A stretch of DNA of 17,271 nucleotides. Origin: Daejeonella rubra. Lineage in GTDB: Bacteria; Bacteroidota; Bacteroidia; Sphingobacteriales; Sphingobacteriaceae. Position numbers and translations under genes: made by a program. Of this stretch, positions 7,514 to 15,966 are shown piece after piece. Numbering within the stretch: position 1 is the stretch's first letter; each line of letters starts with the position of its first letter. The stretch lies in NCBI RefSeq assembly GCF_900103545.1, contig NZ_FNHH01000044.1:1-17271 (forward strand). Direction: 5' to 3'. Under the pieces are notes generated by a model. It was not told the origin of the DNA, made no database searches, and saw only the letters and a program-made list of their open reading frames with translations.

Positions 7514-7552
7514 AGTTGTTGTATATAATTGATTTTAATCTTTCGAATACAC

Positions 7553-10500
7553 ATGTTAGCACTTATTAGTAAGCTTTTCGGTAGCAAATCAAACCGTGAT
7601 ATAAAGTTAATTCAGCCATTGGTTGAAAAGACCAAAGAAGAATACGCTAAATTATCTGCTTTAAGCAATGATGAATTAAGGCAGAAAACCCTTGATTTTA
7701 AGGCCCGCATTAAAGAATTTCTTGCCGCAATAGATGTGGAGATCGCCGAAGTAAAGGCTAAAGCTGAATCTGAAGATCTTCCGATCAATGAGAAGACCGC
7801 ATTATATGATCAGCTGGATAAACTTCAGAAGGATCGCGATGCAGAGCTTGAAAAAGTGCTGATGGAAATTTTGCCGGAAGCCTTTGCTGTGATGAAAGAC
7901 ACCGCTCGTCGTTTCACTGAAAATAAAACGATTGAGGTTACTGCAACGCAGGCCGACCGTGAACTGGCTGCCCGTAAGAAGAATGTTATTATTAATGGCG
8001 ATAAGGCTACGCACCATAATACATGGCTTGCTGCAGGTACCGAAGTGACCTGGAACATGGTCCATTACGATGTTCAGCTCATCGGTGGTATTGTATTGCA
8101 CCAGGGAAAGATCGCCGAAATGGCAACTGGTGAAGGTAAAACTCTTGTTGGTACTTTGCCGGCCTACCTGAACGCATTATCAGGACAGGGAGTTCATATC
8201 GTAACCGTGAATGATTACCTGGCCCGACGTGACTCAGAATGGAACGGACCGCTGTTCGAATTTCACGGATTAACGGTTGATTGTATCGATAAGCACCAGC
8301 CAAATTCGGAAGAGAGACGCAAAGCCTACCTTGCAGATATCACATTCGGTACCAATAATGAGTTTGGTTTCGACTACCTGCGTGACAATATGACATTGAA
8401 CCCGGAAAGTCTGGTTCAGCGTAAATTGCACTTCGCCATGGTGGATGAGGTGGATTCGGTTTTGATCGATGATGCAAGAACGCCATTGATCATTTCTGGT
8501 CCGATTCCCCGCGGTGATGAGCATGAATTTTATGATCTGAAACCACGCATTGAGCGTTTGGTAACTGCACAGAAAAATTTCATAAACAGTGTATTGAATG
8601 AGGCTAAAAAATCAATCAATGAGGGCCATGGCGGTCCGCAGGAAGGTGGTTTAGCCTTATTGAGAGCTTACCGTGGTTTACCAAAAAGTAAGGCGCTGAT
8701 CAAATTTTTGAGTGAGCCTGGTATGAAACAGGTGCTTACAAAATCGGAGCACTATTACATGGAAAACCAAAACAAGGAGATGCCTAAGGTAGATTCTGAG
8801 CTTTTCTTTGTGATCGATGAAAAAAATAACCAGGTTGAATTAACTGAAAAAGGTATCGAGCTGATCACCAGCTCTGGTGAAGATCAGAGTTTCTTTGTGA
8901 TGCCCGATGTTGGGACTGAGATCGCTGAGCTCGAAAAATCAACTCTTTCAACAGAAGAGAAAGTTGAAACGAAAGATGCGCTGATGCGCGATTTTTCAAT
9001 CAAATCTGAACGTATCCATTCCGTAAATCAGCTGTTAAAAGCTTATACGCTCTTTGAAATTGATGTGGAATACATCGTTGACGAGGGTAAAATTAAACTA
9101 GTTGATGAGCAAACCGGCCGTATCATGGATGGACGCCGTTATTCTGACGGATTACATCAGGCGATCGAGGCGAAAGAAAATGTGAAGGTGGAAGATGCCA
9201 CACAAACCTATGCAACCATCACCCTGCAGAACTTCTTCAGAATGTACCATAAGCTTTGTGGTATGACTGGTACTGCGGTGACTGAGGCTGGCGAATTATG
9301 GCAGATCTACAAACTGGATGTGGTTGAAATTCCTACCAATGTGGTCGCTAAGCGTAAGGATGAGGAAGACATGGTTTACCGCACCGTTCGTGAGAAATAC
9401 AATGCTGTTGCGGATGAAATTACCAGATTAACACAGGCTGGCCGACCGGTATTGGTGGGTACAACCTCTGTGGAGATCTCGGAGCTGTTAAGCAGAATGC
9501 TGAAACTCAGAGGTATCAAACATAATGTACTGAATGCAAAACTTCACCAGAAGGAAGCGGATATTGTTGCAGAAGCTGGACAGGCAGGAACGGTAACCAT
9601 TGCTACCAATATGGCGGGTCGTGGTACGGATATCAAGCTTGGCCCAGGTGTGAAGGAAGCAGGTGGTTTGGCAATTGTGGGTACTGAGCGACATGAATCC
9701 CGTCGTGTCGACAGGCAGCTGCGTGGTCGTGCTGGTCGCCAGGGTGATCCGGGTTCAAGTCAGTTCTTCGTTTCATTGGAAGATAACCTGATGCGTTTAT
9801 TCGGTTCAGAGCGTATCTCCAATATCATGCTGAGAATGGGTATTGAAGATGGTGAAGTAATTCAGCATTCCATGATCACCAAATCCATTGAGCGTGCACA
9901 GCGTAAAGTGGAAGAGAACAACTTTGGTGTTCGTAAGCGTTTACTGGAGTATGATGACGTAATGAACTCTCAGCGTTCGGTTATCTATGCGAAGCGTAAA
10001 AATGCTTTGTTTGGAGAGCGTCTGGATGTGGATCTGAATAATACCATTTTTGATGTGGTGGAAGATATTTGCACTGAATACAAAGAACAGGGCAATTTCG
10101 AAGGTTTCGAAATGGAGATCATCCGTATCTTCTCGGTAGATCCCGAATTGACTGAAAAACAATTTGCAGAAACCAATATTCATAATCTTACAGACAGGAT
10201 CTTTGAAAAGATCGAGAGTTTCTATCACCGTAAGCTGGAAGCAATTGCCCAGCAAACCTACCCGGTTCTTCGGGATGTGTTGAAGGAGCGTGGCGATCAG
10301 ATTGAAAATATAGTGGTTCCTTTCTCTGATGGTGTTCGCTCGGTTCAGGTGGCTGCCAATCTTAAAAAAGCAGTCGACAGCAATGGTCATGAAGTATTCA
10401 AAGCCTTCGAAAAAACGGTTGTTTTAGCGCTGATCGATGATGCCTGGAAGGAACATTTACGTGAGATGGATGAGCTGAAGCAGTCTGTTCAGAATGCTGT

Positions 10501-10855
10501 TTATGAGCAGAAAGATCCATTGATTGTGTATAAAATGGAAGCATTCAATATGTTCAAGCAAATGCTTGCTACGGTTAATAAAGATATTGTCAGCTTCCTC
10601 TTTAAAGGCAATATACCATCGCAAGACCCTGATCAGGTTCGTGAGGCTCGTCCTCAGCCACGTCAGGATCTGAGTAAACTAAAGGTTTCAAAGCCTGAGC
10701 TTGGGCAGACTGCAGGTGGGATGCCTGTAGATGATACCAGGGAATTGCAAAAGACCCAGCCTATTCGTGTTGAGAACAAGATCGGAAGAAATGATCCTTG
10801 TCCTTGCGGAAGCGGCAAGAAGTACAAGAACTGTCATGGTGTAGGAGTAGAATAG
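7553..10855 (+). CDS. secA: Preprotein translocase ATPase SecA
   Basis: SecA drives post-translational export of unfolded preproteins through SecYEG using ATP. The product shows Walker A GEGKT (193-197), the Walker B/DEAD-type DEVD (298-301), the helicase motif region LRGRAGRQGDPG (about 722-733), and a C-terminal SEC-C zinc site DPCPCGSGKKYKNCH with Cys1083, Cys1085, Cys1094 and His1095. At 1,100 residues it is longer than E. coli SecA (901); extra material lies at ~50-115 (charged, coiled-coil-like) and at ~330-440 after DEVD, as usual in Bacteroidota. I chose the ATG at 7553 over the in-frame TTG at 7529 because the protein then begins MLALISKLFGSKSNRD, the expected start of the family. 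The SPOR-domain gene starts 4 nt after its stop, so they are probably co-transcribed. Confidence 0.97.
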   Translation: MLALISKLFGSKSNRDIKLIQPLVEKTKEEYAKLSALSNDELRQKTLDFKARIKEFLAAIDVEIAEVKAKAESEDLPINEKTALYDQLDKLQKDRDAELEKVLMEILPEAFAVMKDTARRFTENKTIEVTATQADRELAARKKNVIINGDKATHHNTWLAAGTEVTWNMVHYDVQLIGGIVLHQGKIAEMATGEGKTLVGTLPAYLNALSGQGVHIVTVNDYLARRDSEWNGPLFEFHGLTVDCIDKHQPNSEERRKAYLADITFGTNNEFGFDYLRDNMTLNPESLVQRKLHFAMVDEVDSVLIDDARTPLIISGPIPRGDEHEFYDLKPRIERLVTAQKNFINSVLNEAKKSINEGHGGPQEGGLALLRAYRGLPKSKALIKFLSEPGMKQVLTKSEHYYMENQNKEMPKVDSELFFVIDEKNNQVELTEKGIELITSSGEDQSFFVMPDVGTEIAELEKSTLSTEEKVETKDALMRDFSIKSERIHSVNQLLKAYTLFEIDVEYIVDEGKIKLVDEQTGRIMDGRRYSDGLHQAIEAKENVKVEDATQTYATITLQNFFRMYHKLCGMTGTAVTEAGELWQIYKLDVVEIPTNVVAKRKDEEDMVYRTVREKYNAVADEITRLTQAGRPVLVGTTSVEISELLSRMLKLRGIKHNVLNAKLHQKEADIVAEAGQAGTVTIATNMAGRGTDIKLGPGVKEAGGLAIVGTERHESRRVDRQLRGRAGRQGDPGSSQFFVSLEDNLMRLFGSERISNIMLRMGIEDGEVIQHSMITKSIERAQRKVEENNFGVRKRLLEYDDVMNSQRSVIYAKRKNALFGERLDVDLNNTIFDVVEDICTEYKEQGNFEGFEMEIIRIFSVDPELTEKQFAETNIHNLTDRIFEKIESFYHRKLEAIAQQTYPVLRDVLKERGDQIENIVVPFSDGVRSVQVAANLKKAVDSNGHEVFKAFEKTVVLALIDDAWKEHLREMDELKQSVQNAVYEQKDPLIVYKMEAFNMFKQMLATVNKDIVSFLFKGNIPSQDPDQVREARPQPRQDLSKLKVSKPELGQTAGGMPVDDTRELQKTQPIRVENKIGRNDPCPCGSGKKYKNCHGVGVE

Positions 10856-10859
10856 GATA

Positions 10860-11267
10860 ATGAATTGGAAAAGTTTCATCGGATTTATTTTTCTTATCAT
10901 TTGCATCCATAGCGTTTCAGCTCAGGAGCGGGGGAAGGTGCTGGTCATAAAAGATCCGCAGATAGACAGCCTGATCGCTAAACGTTTGGAACTGAGTAAA
11001 GACAGCAGATCCGGAAGCAGTATTTCAGTATCCGGTTTCAGGGTACAGATATTTTCCGGTTTGGAGCGTCAGCAGGCATATGCTGAACAATCAAAATTTA
11101 AAATACGCTTTCCAGCACATAGCAGTTATATCAGTTATGTCCAGCCAAATTACCGGGTCAGAGTTGGTGATTTCCGGACAAGGCTCGAAGCTGAAAAATT
11201 TATGAATGAACTGAAAAGGTATTATTCCTCACTGTTCATTTTCTCTGAAATGATAATTCTTCGATAA
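10860..11267 (+). CDS. SPOR-domain envelope protein
   Basis: This 135-residue exported protein has a hydrophobic signal peptide (~1-21, ending SVSAQ) and a short charged linker. The C-terminal SPOR domain (~59-133) begins GFRVQIFSG and contains the typical YRVRVGDFRTRLEAEKF segment. SPOR domains bind denuded peptidoglycan glycan strands, often at division sites, so a periplasmic cell-wall-binding role is expected; no catalytic domain is present. It starts 4 nt after the secA stop, and its stop overlaps the next ATG by one base (TAATG), so it sits within a tightly packed transcript. Why it is paired with secA is not evident from sequence. Only the SPOR domain is recognisable; the rest of the protein is short. 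Confidence 0.85.
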   Translation: MNWKSFIGFIFLIICIHSVSAQERGKVLVIKDPQIDSLIAKRLELSKDSRSGSSISVSGFRVQIFSGLERQQAYAEQSKFKIRFPAHSSYISYVQPNYRVRVGDFRTRLEAEKFMNELKRYYSSLFIFSEMIILR

Positions 11268-12451
11268 TGTTAAAAGATAAAATTACCCTCCTTGCCAATC
11301 AGATTCACAGTGATGTAGTAGCAAACCGCCGTCATTTACATGCCAATCCTGAGCTTTCTTTTCATGAGTATGAAACTTCAGCTTATGTAGCCCAAAAGCT
11401 GGATGAACTGGGTATTGAATACAAGAAGATGGCTAACACCGGATTGGTAGCCTTGATCAAGGGAGCAAAGCAATCTGATTCTGTGGTAGCTCTCAGGGCC
11501 GATATGGATGCCTTGCCGATCGTGGAAGCAAACGATGTGGTGTATAAGTCAAAAAATCCTGGGGTTATGCATGCCTGCGGACATGATGTTCATACCTCAT
11601 CACTTCTGGGAACAGCGAAGATCCTGACTGAGCTGCAGAATGAATTTGGCGGGACAGTAAAGTTAATATTTCAGCCTGCCGAAGAAAAATTACCCGGTGG
11701 TGCAAGTATGATGATCAAAGAAGGCGTATTGGAAAATCCAAAGCCAGATGCAGTAGTTGGTCAGCATGTGATGCCATTGATCGAGACAGGTAAGGTTGGT
11801 TTCCGCTCCGGAAAATATATGGCTTCTACCGATGAGATCTATGTAACAGTGCATGGAAAAGGTGGTCATGGGGCTCAGCCTCAGCAGAATATCGATCCTG
11901 TAGTGATCACTTCACATATTATTATTGCTTTACAGCAGATCGTTAGCCGCGTAGCTGATCCGAAAACACCATCCGTTTTATCATTCGGGAAGGTGATTGC
12001 CAATGGTGCGACCAATGTGATCCCAAATGAGGTTTATCTGGAAGGCACTTTTCGCACCATGGATGAAGACTGGAGAGCTAAGGCACACGAAAAAATGAAA
12101 AAAATGGCCGAAGGTATTGCTGAAGCAATGGGTGGAAGCTGTGATTTTAATATTGTTCGCGGATATCCTTTTCTGATCAATGAAGAGGTGCTTACTGCGG
12201 ATGTTCGCGCCTATGCCGAAGACTATTTAGGAAAAGAGAACGTTCTTGACCTGGATATCTGGATGGCTGCTGAAGACTTTGCGTATTATTCGCAGGTTTC
12301 TGATGCTTGTTTCTACCGACTGGGAACAGGTAATGTTTCACGCGGGATCACATCCTCAGTACATACACCAACATTTGATGTGGATGAAGATTCACTCAGA
12401 TTAAGCACTGGTTTAATGACCTATATTGCCCTGAAGCAGTTAGGGAATTGA
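11267..12451 (+). CDS. M20-family amidohydrolase (N-acyl-amino-acid / hippurate hydrolase-like)
   Basis: This 394-residue M20D-type metallohydrolase is expected to cleave N-acyl or amide bonds of amino-acid derivatives. The metal-binding residues are all visible: Cys104 and His106 in MHACGHDVH, Glu139 and Glu140 in FQPAEE, His167 (GQHVMP) and His366 (SVHTPTF). The dimerisation/lid domain lies between, at ~185-295, with HGKGGHGAQP at 196-205. No signal peptide is seen, so it is probably cytoplasmic. Relatives include indole-3-acetyl-amino-acid hydrolases, hippurate hydrolases and N-acetyl-diaminopimelate deacetylases; the substrate cannot be fixed from sequence. Its ATG overlaps the preceding stop by 1 nt, suggesting translational coupling. 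The dinuclear site is complete, so it should be active. Confidence 0.92.
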   Translation: MLKDKITLLANQIHSDVVANRRHLHANPELSFHEYETSAYVAQKLDELGIEYKKMANTGLVALIKGAKQSDSVVALRADMDALPIVEANDVVYKSKNPGVMHACGHDVHTSSLLGTAKILTELQNEFGGTVKLIFQPAEEKLPGGASMMIKEGVLENPKPDAVVGQHVMPLIETGKVGFRSGKYMASTDEIYVTVHGKGGHGAQPQQNIDPVVITSHIIIALQQIVSRVADPKTPSVLSFGKVIANGATNVIPNEVYLEGTFRTMDEDWRAKAHEKMKKMAEGIAEAMGGSCDFNIVRGYPFLINEEVLTADVRAYAEDYLGKENVLDLDIWMAAEDFAYYSQVSDACFYRLGTGNVSRGITSSVHTPTFDVDEDSLRLSTGLMTYIALKQLGN

Positions 12452-12484
12452 TCGGCTGCTGATCCTGCCAAAGAGGTACAATTT

Positions 12485-13423
12485 ATGATAAAGAGACTAT
12501 ATTTATTTCTGAGCCTGATGAGCATATGTGGATACAGTTTCGCTCAGCAGATTCCTCGTTTTAACCCCGATACTGTTTTAACGGTCACCATTGATTCGGC
12601 AATTACCGTTACTTCAACACGCTTAACCGTTGAGAGTTTCATCAATGAAATTATCAATGATACAAGCTTCTATGCGGCTTTCCGTAACATGAAGAAGTAC
12701 ACGTTCACTGCTGAAAACAGGGTTTTTACTTATGATAAGCAGAATGCGGTAGAAGGAAAGATCTACCGCAGGATCTATCATAATAATGATGGTCCTTATA
12801 AAATGCAGTTCCTTGACAAGAAGGACGAAGGGAAGGTCTACAAAAAGAACGGGAAATTTTCGCTCTACACCGTAGAGATGTTTGACTATATCTTCATGAA
12901 TGCCTATAACTCTGATTTTGTCCCTTCAGCGCCCATAACCGGAGCCAAAGGTGAAAGCAATGAGTCGTATAAGGATAAGCTGAAGACCTTGATATTCAGT
13001 CCGGGGCGACCGATCAAAGGGGTTCCCTTCATCGGGAGCAAGACTCAGATCTTCACTCCGAACATGAGGCAGTATTATGATTATTCCTTTTTCAGAGGAA
13101 CCTACCTGGATTCCATTCCGGTATACCGTTTTAAGGTTGCGATGAAGCCGGGCCTATCCAACTGGACTAAAGATGGATTAATGATCAAGGAACTGACCAC
13201 GATCTTTGATATGCGCAATTTTCAGATCCTTGGCCGTTATGTGGATATGAAATATGATAATCTGGCCTTCGATTTTGATGTACAGATGAATATTGAATTG
13301 GGCTATTTTGGTGAAGACCAAACCCTCTTACCAACTAAGGTTACCTACCAGGGTAATTGGGATATTCCTTTTAAAAGAGAGGAAAGAGCCAGTTTTTTAA
13401 TCCTGCATAAGGGTTATAAATAG
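12485..13423 (+). CDS. Secreted protein of unknown function
   Basis: I do not recognise this 312-residue protein. It begins with a clear signal peptide (~1-21, ending YSFAQQ). The mature part is beta-rich with many Tyr, Phe and Lys residues, with alternating patterns such as YKMQFLDKKDEGKVYKK and the C-terminal LLPTKVTYQGNWDIPF, giving a half-barrel or lipoprotein-carrier look. It has no cysteine lipobox, no transmembrane helix after the signal peptide, and no obvious catalytic motif. The gene starts 33 nt after the M20 gene, with a weak purine-rich AAGAGG upstream, so it is probably the last member of the secA transcript. A periplasmic or outer-membrane-associated role is likely. The fold guess is weak and should not be read as an assignment. 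Confidence 0.7.
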   Translation: MIKRLYLFLSLMSICGYSFAQQIPRFNPDTVLTVTIDSAITVTSTRLTVESFINEIINDTSFYAAFRNMKKYTFTAENRVFTYDKQNAVEGKIYRRIYHNNDGPYKMQFLDKKDEGKVYKKNGKFSLYTVEMFDYIFMNAYNSDFVPSAPITGAKGESNESYKDKLKTLIFSPGRPIKGVPFIGSKTQIFTPNMRQYYDYSFFRGTYLDSIPVYRFKVAMKPGLSNWTKDGLMIKELTTIFDMRNFQILGRYVDMKYDNLAFDFDVQMNIELGYFGEDQTLLPTKVTYQGNWDIPFKREERASFLILHKGYK

Positions 13424-13470
13424 GGGAATGGTCAGCGTAGAAAATGATTAATTAATTGATATATTAATTC

Positions 13471-13503
13471 GCAAATGAGATAATCAGCAAATGAGCAAAT
13501 GTG
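13471..13503. repeat. Short GCAAATGAG iterations before dnaG
   Basis: Three copies of GCAAATG(A/T)G start at 13471, 13487 and 13495, at 16- and 8-bp spacing. They do not match a DnaA box. Nearby, AGTGTCACACT (13530-13540) is a perfect odd palindrome that could be an operator. Both may equally be low-complexity intergenic DNA. Confidence 0.4.
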
Positions 13504-13573
13504 CTCGAGAGTACAGTTCGCCCTCGCTAAGTGTCACACTGCAAATATGTCTTGTGTAATAAATTTATCATCC

Positions 13574-13605
13574 TTTGACGCTTTTTCGAACTAAATTTAT
13601 CTTTC
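13574..13605 (+). promoter_or_regulatory. dnaG: Candidate Bacteroidota-type promoter for dnaG
   Basis: TTTG at 13574-13577 and TATCTTTC at 13598-13605 are separated by 20 bp, matching the -33/-7 pair with one mismatch in the -7 box (final C for G). Transcription would start near 13611, leaving a leader of about 45 nt before the dnaG start codon. Confidence 0.45.
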
Positions 13606-13655
13606 GTTCCTGAAGACGAATAGTTTCACTAATTTTAATTCCCAGTTTAAAAATT

Positions 13656-15578
13656 TTGATTCCTAAAGAGACCGTAGACAAGATCATTGAAACTTCCCGT
13701 ATTGAGGAAGTCGTAGGCGATTTTGTGTCCTTAAAAAGGCGCGGTACAAGTATGATCGGACTCTGTCCTTTTCATAATGAAAGAACTCCTTCCTTCCATG
13801 TATCAGTTGGCAAGGGCATTTTTAAGTGTTTTGGGTGCGGTCAGGGTGGTGATTCTGTCCGTTTTATCATGGAACATGAGAAGGCGACCTATCCGGAAGC
13901 ACTCCGTTACCTGGCAAATAAATACAGCATTGAGATTGAGGAGGTTGAAAACTCGCCGGAGGAGCAGGCGGTCAACGACCGCCGTGAAAGTTTATACATC
14001 GTTTCAGGATGGGCTGCTAAATTTTTCCATCAGCAAATGATGGAAACGGATGAGGGGAAAAGTATCGGACTCAGCTACTTCAAGGAGAGGGGTTTCCGTG
14101 ATGATATCATTAAAAAATTCGAATTAGGCTATTCTCCGGATGTGTGGGATGCTTTAACCCAGCAGGGAATAAAAGAAGGCTATAATATTCAATTCCTGGA
14201 AGATACCGGTTTAACTATCCGCAAGGATAATGAAAAATTATATGATCGTTTCCGTGGCAGGGTCATGTTCCCGATCCATAGTTTTACCGGAAGGGTCATT
14301 GGTTTTGGCGGTCGTACCTTAAAGACAGATAAGGCGGTTCCTAAATATGTCAATTCTCCCGAAAGTGATATTTACCATAAGTCGAATGTGCTTTATGGCT
14401 TGTTCTTCGCCAAAAAATCAATGCGCGATGAAGACAATTGCTATCTGGTTGAAGGATACGCTGATGTGTTGTCAGTCCACCAGGCAGGTGTAGAAAATGT
14501 GGTTGCTTCCTCAGGCACATCACTGACGATCGAGCAGATCCGTATGATTGGCCGCTTCACGAAAAATATTACTATTCTTTATGATGGGGATGAGGCTGGT
14601 ATTAAAGCTTCGTTAAGAGGATTGGATATGATCCTTGAAGAGGGACTGAATGTGAAAGTGGTAAACTTTCCGGATAGCCATGACCCTGATTCCTATGTGC
14701 AGAAATTCGGTAGTGCTGCCTTTAAAACCCATATTGATCAGAATAAAAAGGATTTTATTTTATACAAGACCGGAATTCTTTTAAAAGATGCCGGAAATGA
14801 CCCGATCAAACGGGCTGGGATCATCCGTGAGGTTGTAGAGAGTATTGCGAAGATCCCTGATGGTATCAAGGCCTCAGTTTTTGTTCGTGAGTGCAGCTCT
14901 TTGCTTCAAATCGAAGAAAGAGTACTTATCTCAGAATTAAATAAGATACGACTCGGGAAAATTAAGAAGGATAACAACAGCTATACACCCCAGAATCAGC
15001 CTGATAATATCCCTGAACCTTTAGCGCCTGAACTTCCCGGAATATCAGACACTGATGAAAATCAGGAAAAGGAAATTGTTCGTCTTTTATTAAACTATGG
15101 GCATGAATTGGTTCATTGGGATGATATTACCGACACCTATATTGCACCTTATATCATTGCCAACCTGGCTGATGTCAGTTTCGAAAATACCCTTTGCACC
15201 CGTGTTATTGATGAATATAAAAAGCAGCTCGAAAACGGTGCGCTGCCTTCGGAACAAGATTTCATAAAACATGCAGATCATGAGATCGCTGATCTAGCCA
15301 TATCTATGGTATCTTCACCTTATATTTTAAGTGAGAACTGGTATGCAAAAAGGAAGATCTACGTAAGAAATGAAAGTGAAAACTTGAGATCTACGATCCT
15401 GGGGGGCATTTTTCATTTGAAAAAGCGTAAGGTCGACCGTATCCTCAAGAAAATTCGTGATGATATTCAGGCTGAGACCGATATAGATAATCAGAATATC
15501 CTGATGCGCCATTACCTGCAGGTGAAAGAGGTTGAAAAGGGGATCTCCATTTTTCTGGGTTCTGTGATCGTTAAGTAA
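13656..15578 (+). CDS. dnaG: DNA primase DnaG
   Basis: DnaG makes the short RNA primers for replication and acts with the DnaB helicase. The product has the CHC2 zinc site (Cys37, His40, Cys58, Cys61), then the RNA-polymerase core with a YDRFRGRVMFPI motif (196-207). The TOPRIM catalytic residues are in EGYADVL (Glu266) and DGDEAG (Asp310, Asp312). The C-terminal DnaB-binding region spans ~460-640. At 640 residues it is of normal length. The start is a TTG codon: the protein then begins MIPKETVDKIIETSRIEEVV, the expected DnaG N-terminus. The first ATG (Met33) would begin too late and leave out the conserved N-terminal helices, so the TTG is preferred. yraN overlaps its stop by 1 nt. Confidence 0.96.
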   Translation: MIPKETVDKIIETSRIEEVVGDFVSLKRRGTSMIGLCPFHNERTPSFHVSVGKGIFKCFGCGQGGDSVRFIMEHEKATYPEALRYLANKYSIEIEEVENSPEEQAVNDRRESLYIVSGWAAKFFHQQMMETDEGKSIGLSYFKERGFRDDIIKKFELGYSPDVWDALTQQGIKEGYNIQFLEDTGLTIRKDNEKLYDRFRGRVMFPIHSFTGRVIGFGGRTLKTDKAVPKYVNSPESDIYHKSNVLYGLFFAKKSMRDEDNCYLVEGYADVLSVHQAGVENVVASSGTSLTIEQIRMIGRFTKNITILYDGDEAGIKASLRGLDMILEEGLNVKVVNFPDSHDPDSYVQKFGSAAFKTHIDQNKKDFILYKTGILLKDAGNDPIKRAGIIREVVESIAKIPDGIKASVFVRECSSLLQIEERVLISELNKIRLGKIKKDNNSYTPQNQPDNIPEPLAPELPGISDTDENQEKEIVRLLLNYGHELVHWDDITDTYIAPYIIANLADVSFENTLCTRVIDEYKKQLENGALPSEQDFIKHADHEIADLAISMVSSPYILSENWYAKRKIYVRNESENLRSTILGGIFHLKKRKVDRILKKIRDDIQAETDIDNQNILMRHYLQVKEVEKGISIFLGSVIVK

Positions 15579-15937
15579 TGGCCGGGCATAATATCTTAGG
15601 CACAGATGGAGAAAAGCTGGCAAAGGGATATCTGGAAGAGTTAGGGTTTGAGATCCTGGAAGAAAATTGGGTATTTAAGAAGTCTGAGATCGACCTGATT
15701 GCCTATAAAAACTCCACCATTGTTTTTGTTGAAGTAAAAACACGCAGGAATAATACTTTTGCAGAGCCTGAAGATTTTGTAAGTCCTGATAAACAAAAAC
15801 TTATGGCGCTTGCTGCGGATGAGTACATTCATTTAATGGGCCATCAGCATGAAATAAGATTTGATATAATTTCAGTTTTGTTTGATAATTTTGGCAAGCC
15901 GGTTATCAATCATATAGAAGATGCGTTCTGGCCCTGA
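15578..15937 (+). CDS. yraN: YraN-family (UPF0102) putative nuclease
   Basis: The 119-residue product is of normal length for the UPF0102/YraN family. It has the endonuclease-like core: a GEKLAKGYLEELGF helix, then EIDLIA and VFVEVKTRR, which together give the E-x-D...ExK pattern of a restriction-endonuclease-like fold. The catalytic-type residues are intact. YraN proteins are often placed next to DNA-processing genes, and here the ATG lies inside the dnaG stop (TAATG), so translational coupling with primase is likely. The cellular role is not established by the sequence; a DNA-repair or processing function is an inference from the fold and neighbourhood. It is expected to be cytoplasmic, with no signal peptide. 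Confidence 0.9.
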   Translation: MAGHNILGTDGEKLAKGYLEELGFEILEENWVFKKSEIDLIAYKNSTIVFVEVKTRRNNTFAEPEDFVSPDKQKLMALAADEYIHLMGHQHEIRFDIISVLFDNFGKPVINHIEDAFWP

Positions 15938-15966
15938 GACTGACCTTGAATTTTATAAATGCAACC

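Larger units (their letters stand above)
6699..7552. other. Repeat-rich intergenic region between purD and secA
   Basis: About 850 bp between the divergent genes purD and secA. From left to right it holds: a 9-bp inverted repeat (6807-6861); a stretch near 6966-7001 with ACCTGC/GCAGGT and a TTCAGGATGAC motif typical of dispersed Bacteroidota repeats; two palindromic elements (7064-7153 and 7159-7241, listed separately); then the secA promoter/leader region with direct repeats and hairpins. The only long frame (7145-7381) runs through repeat DNA and is not called. Confidence 0.6.

Noticed and set aside
7529..7552. Upstream TTG start for secA (also similar TTG starts for galK at 3626 and the cyclotransferase at 15946)
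   Set aside because: In each case a nearby ATG gives the N-terminus expected for the family or places a signal peptide at the very start.
9941..10390. 149-codon minus-strand frame inside secA
   Set aside because: It is opposite the well-conserved SecA coding sequence, shows no family features and is best explained as a shadow of secA codon use.
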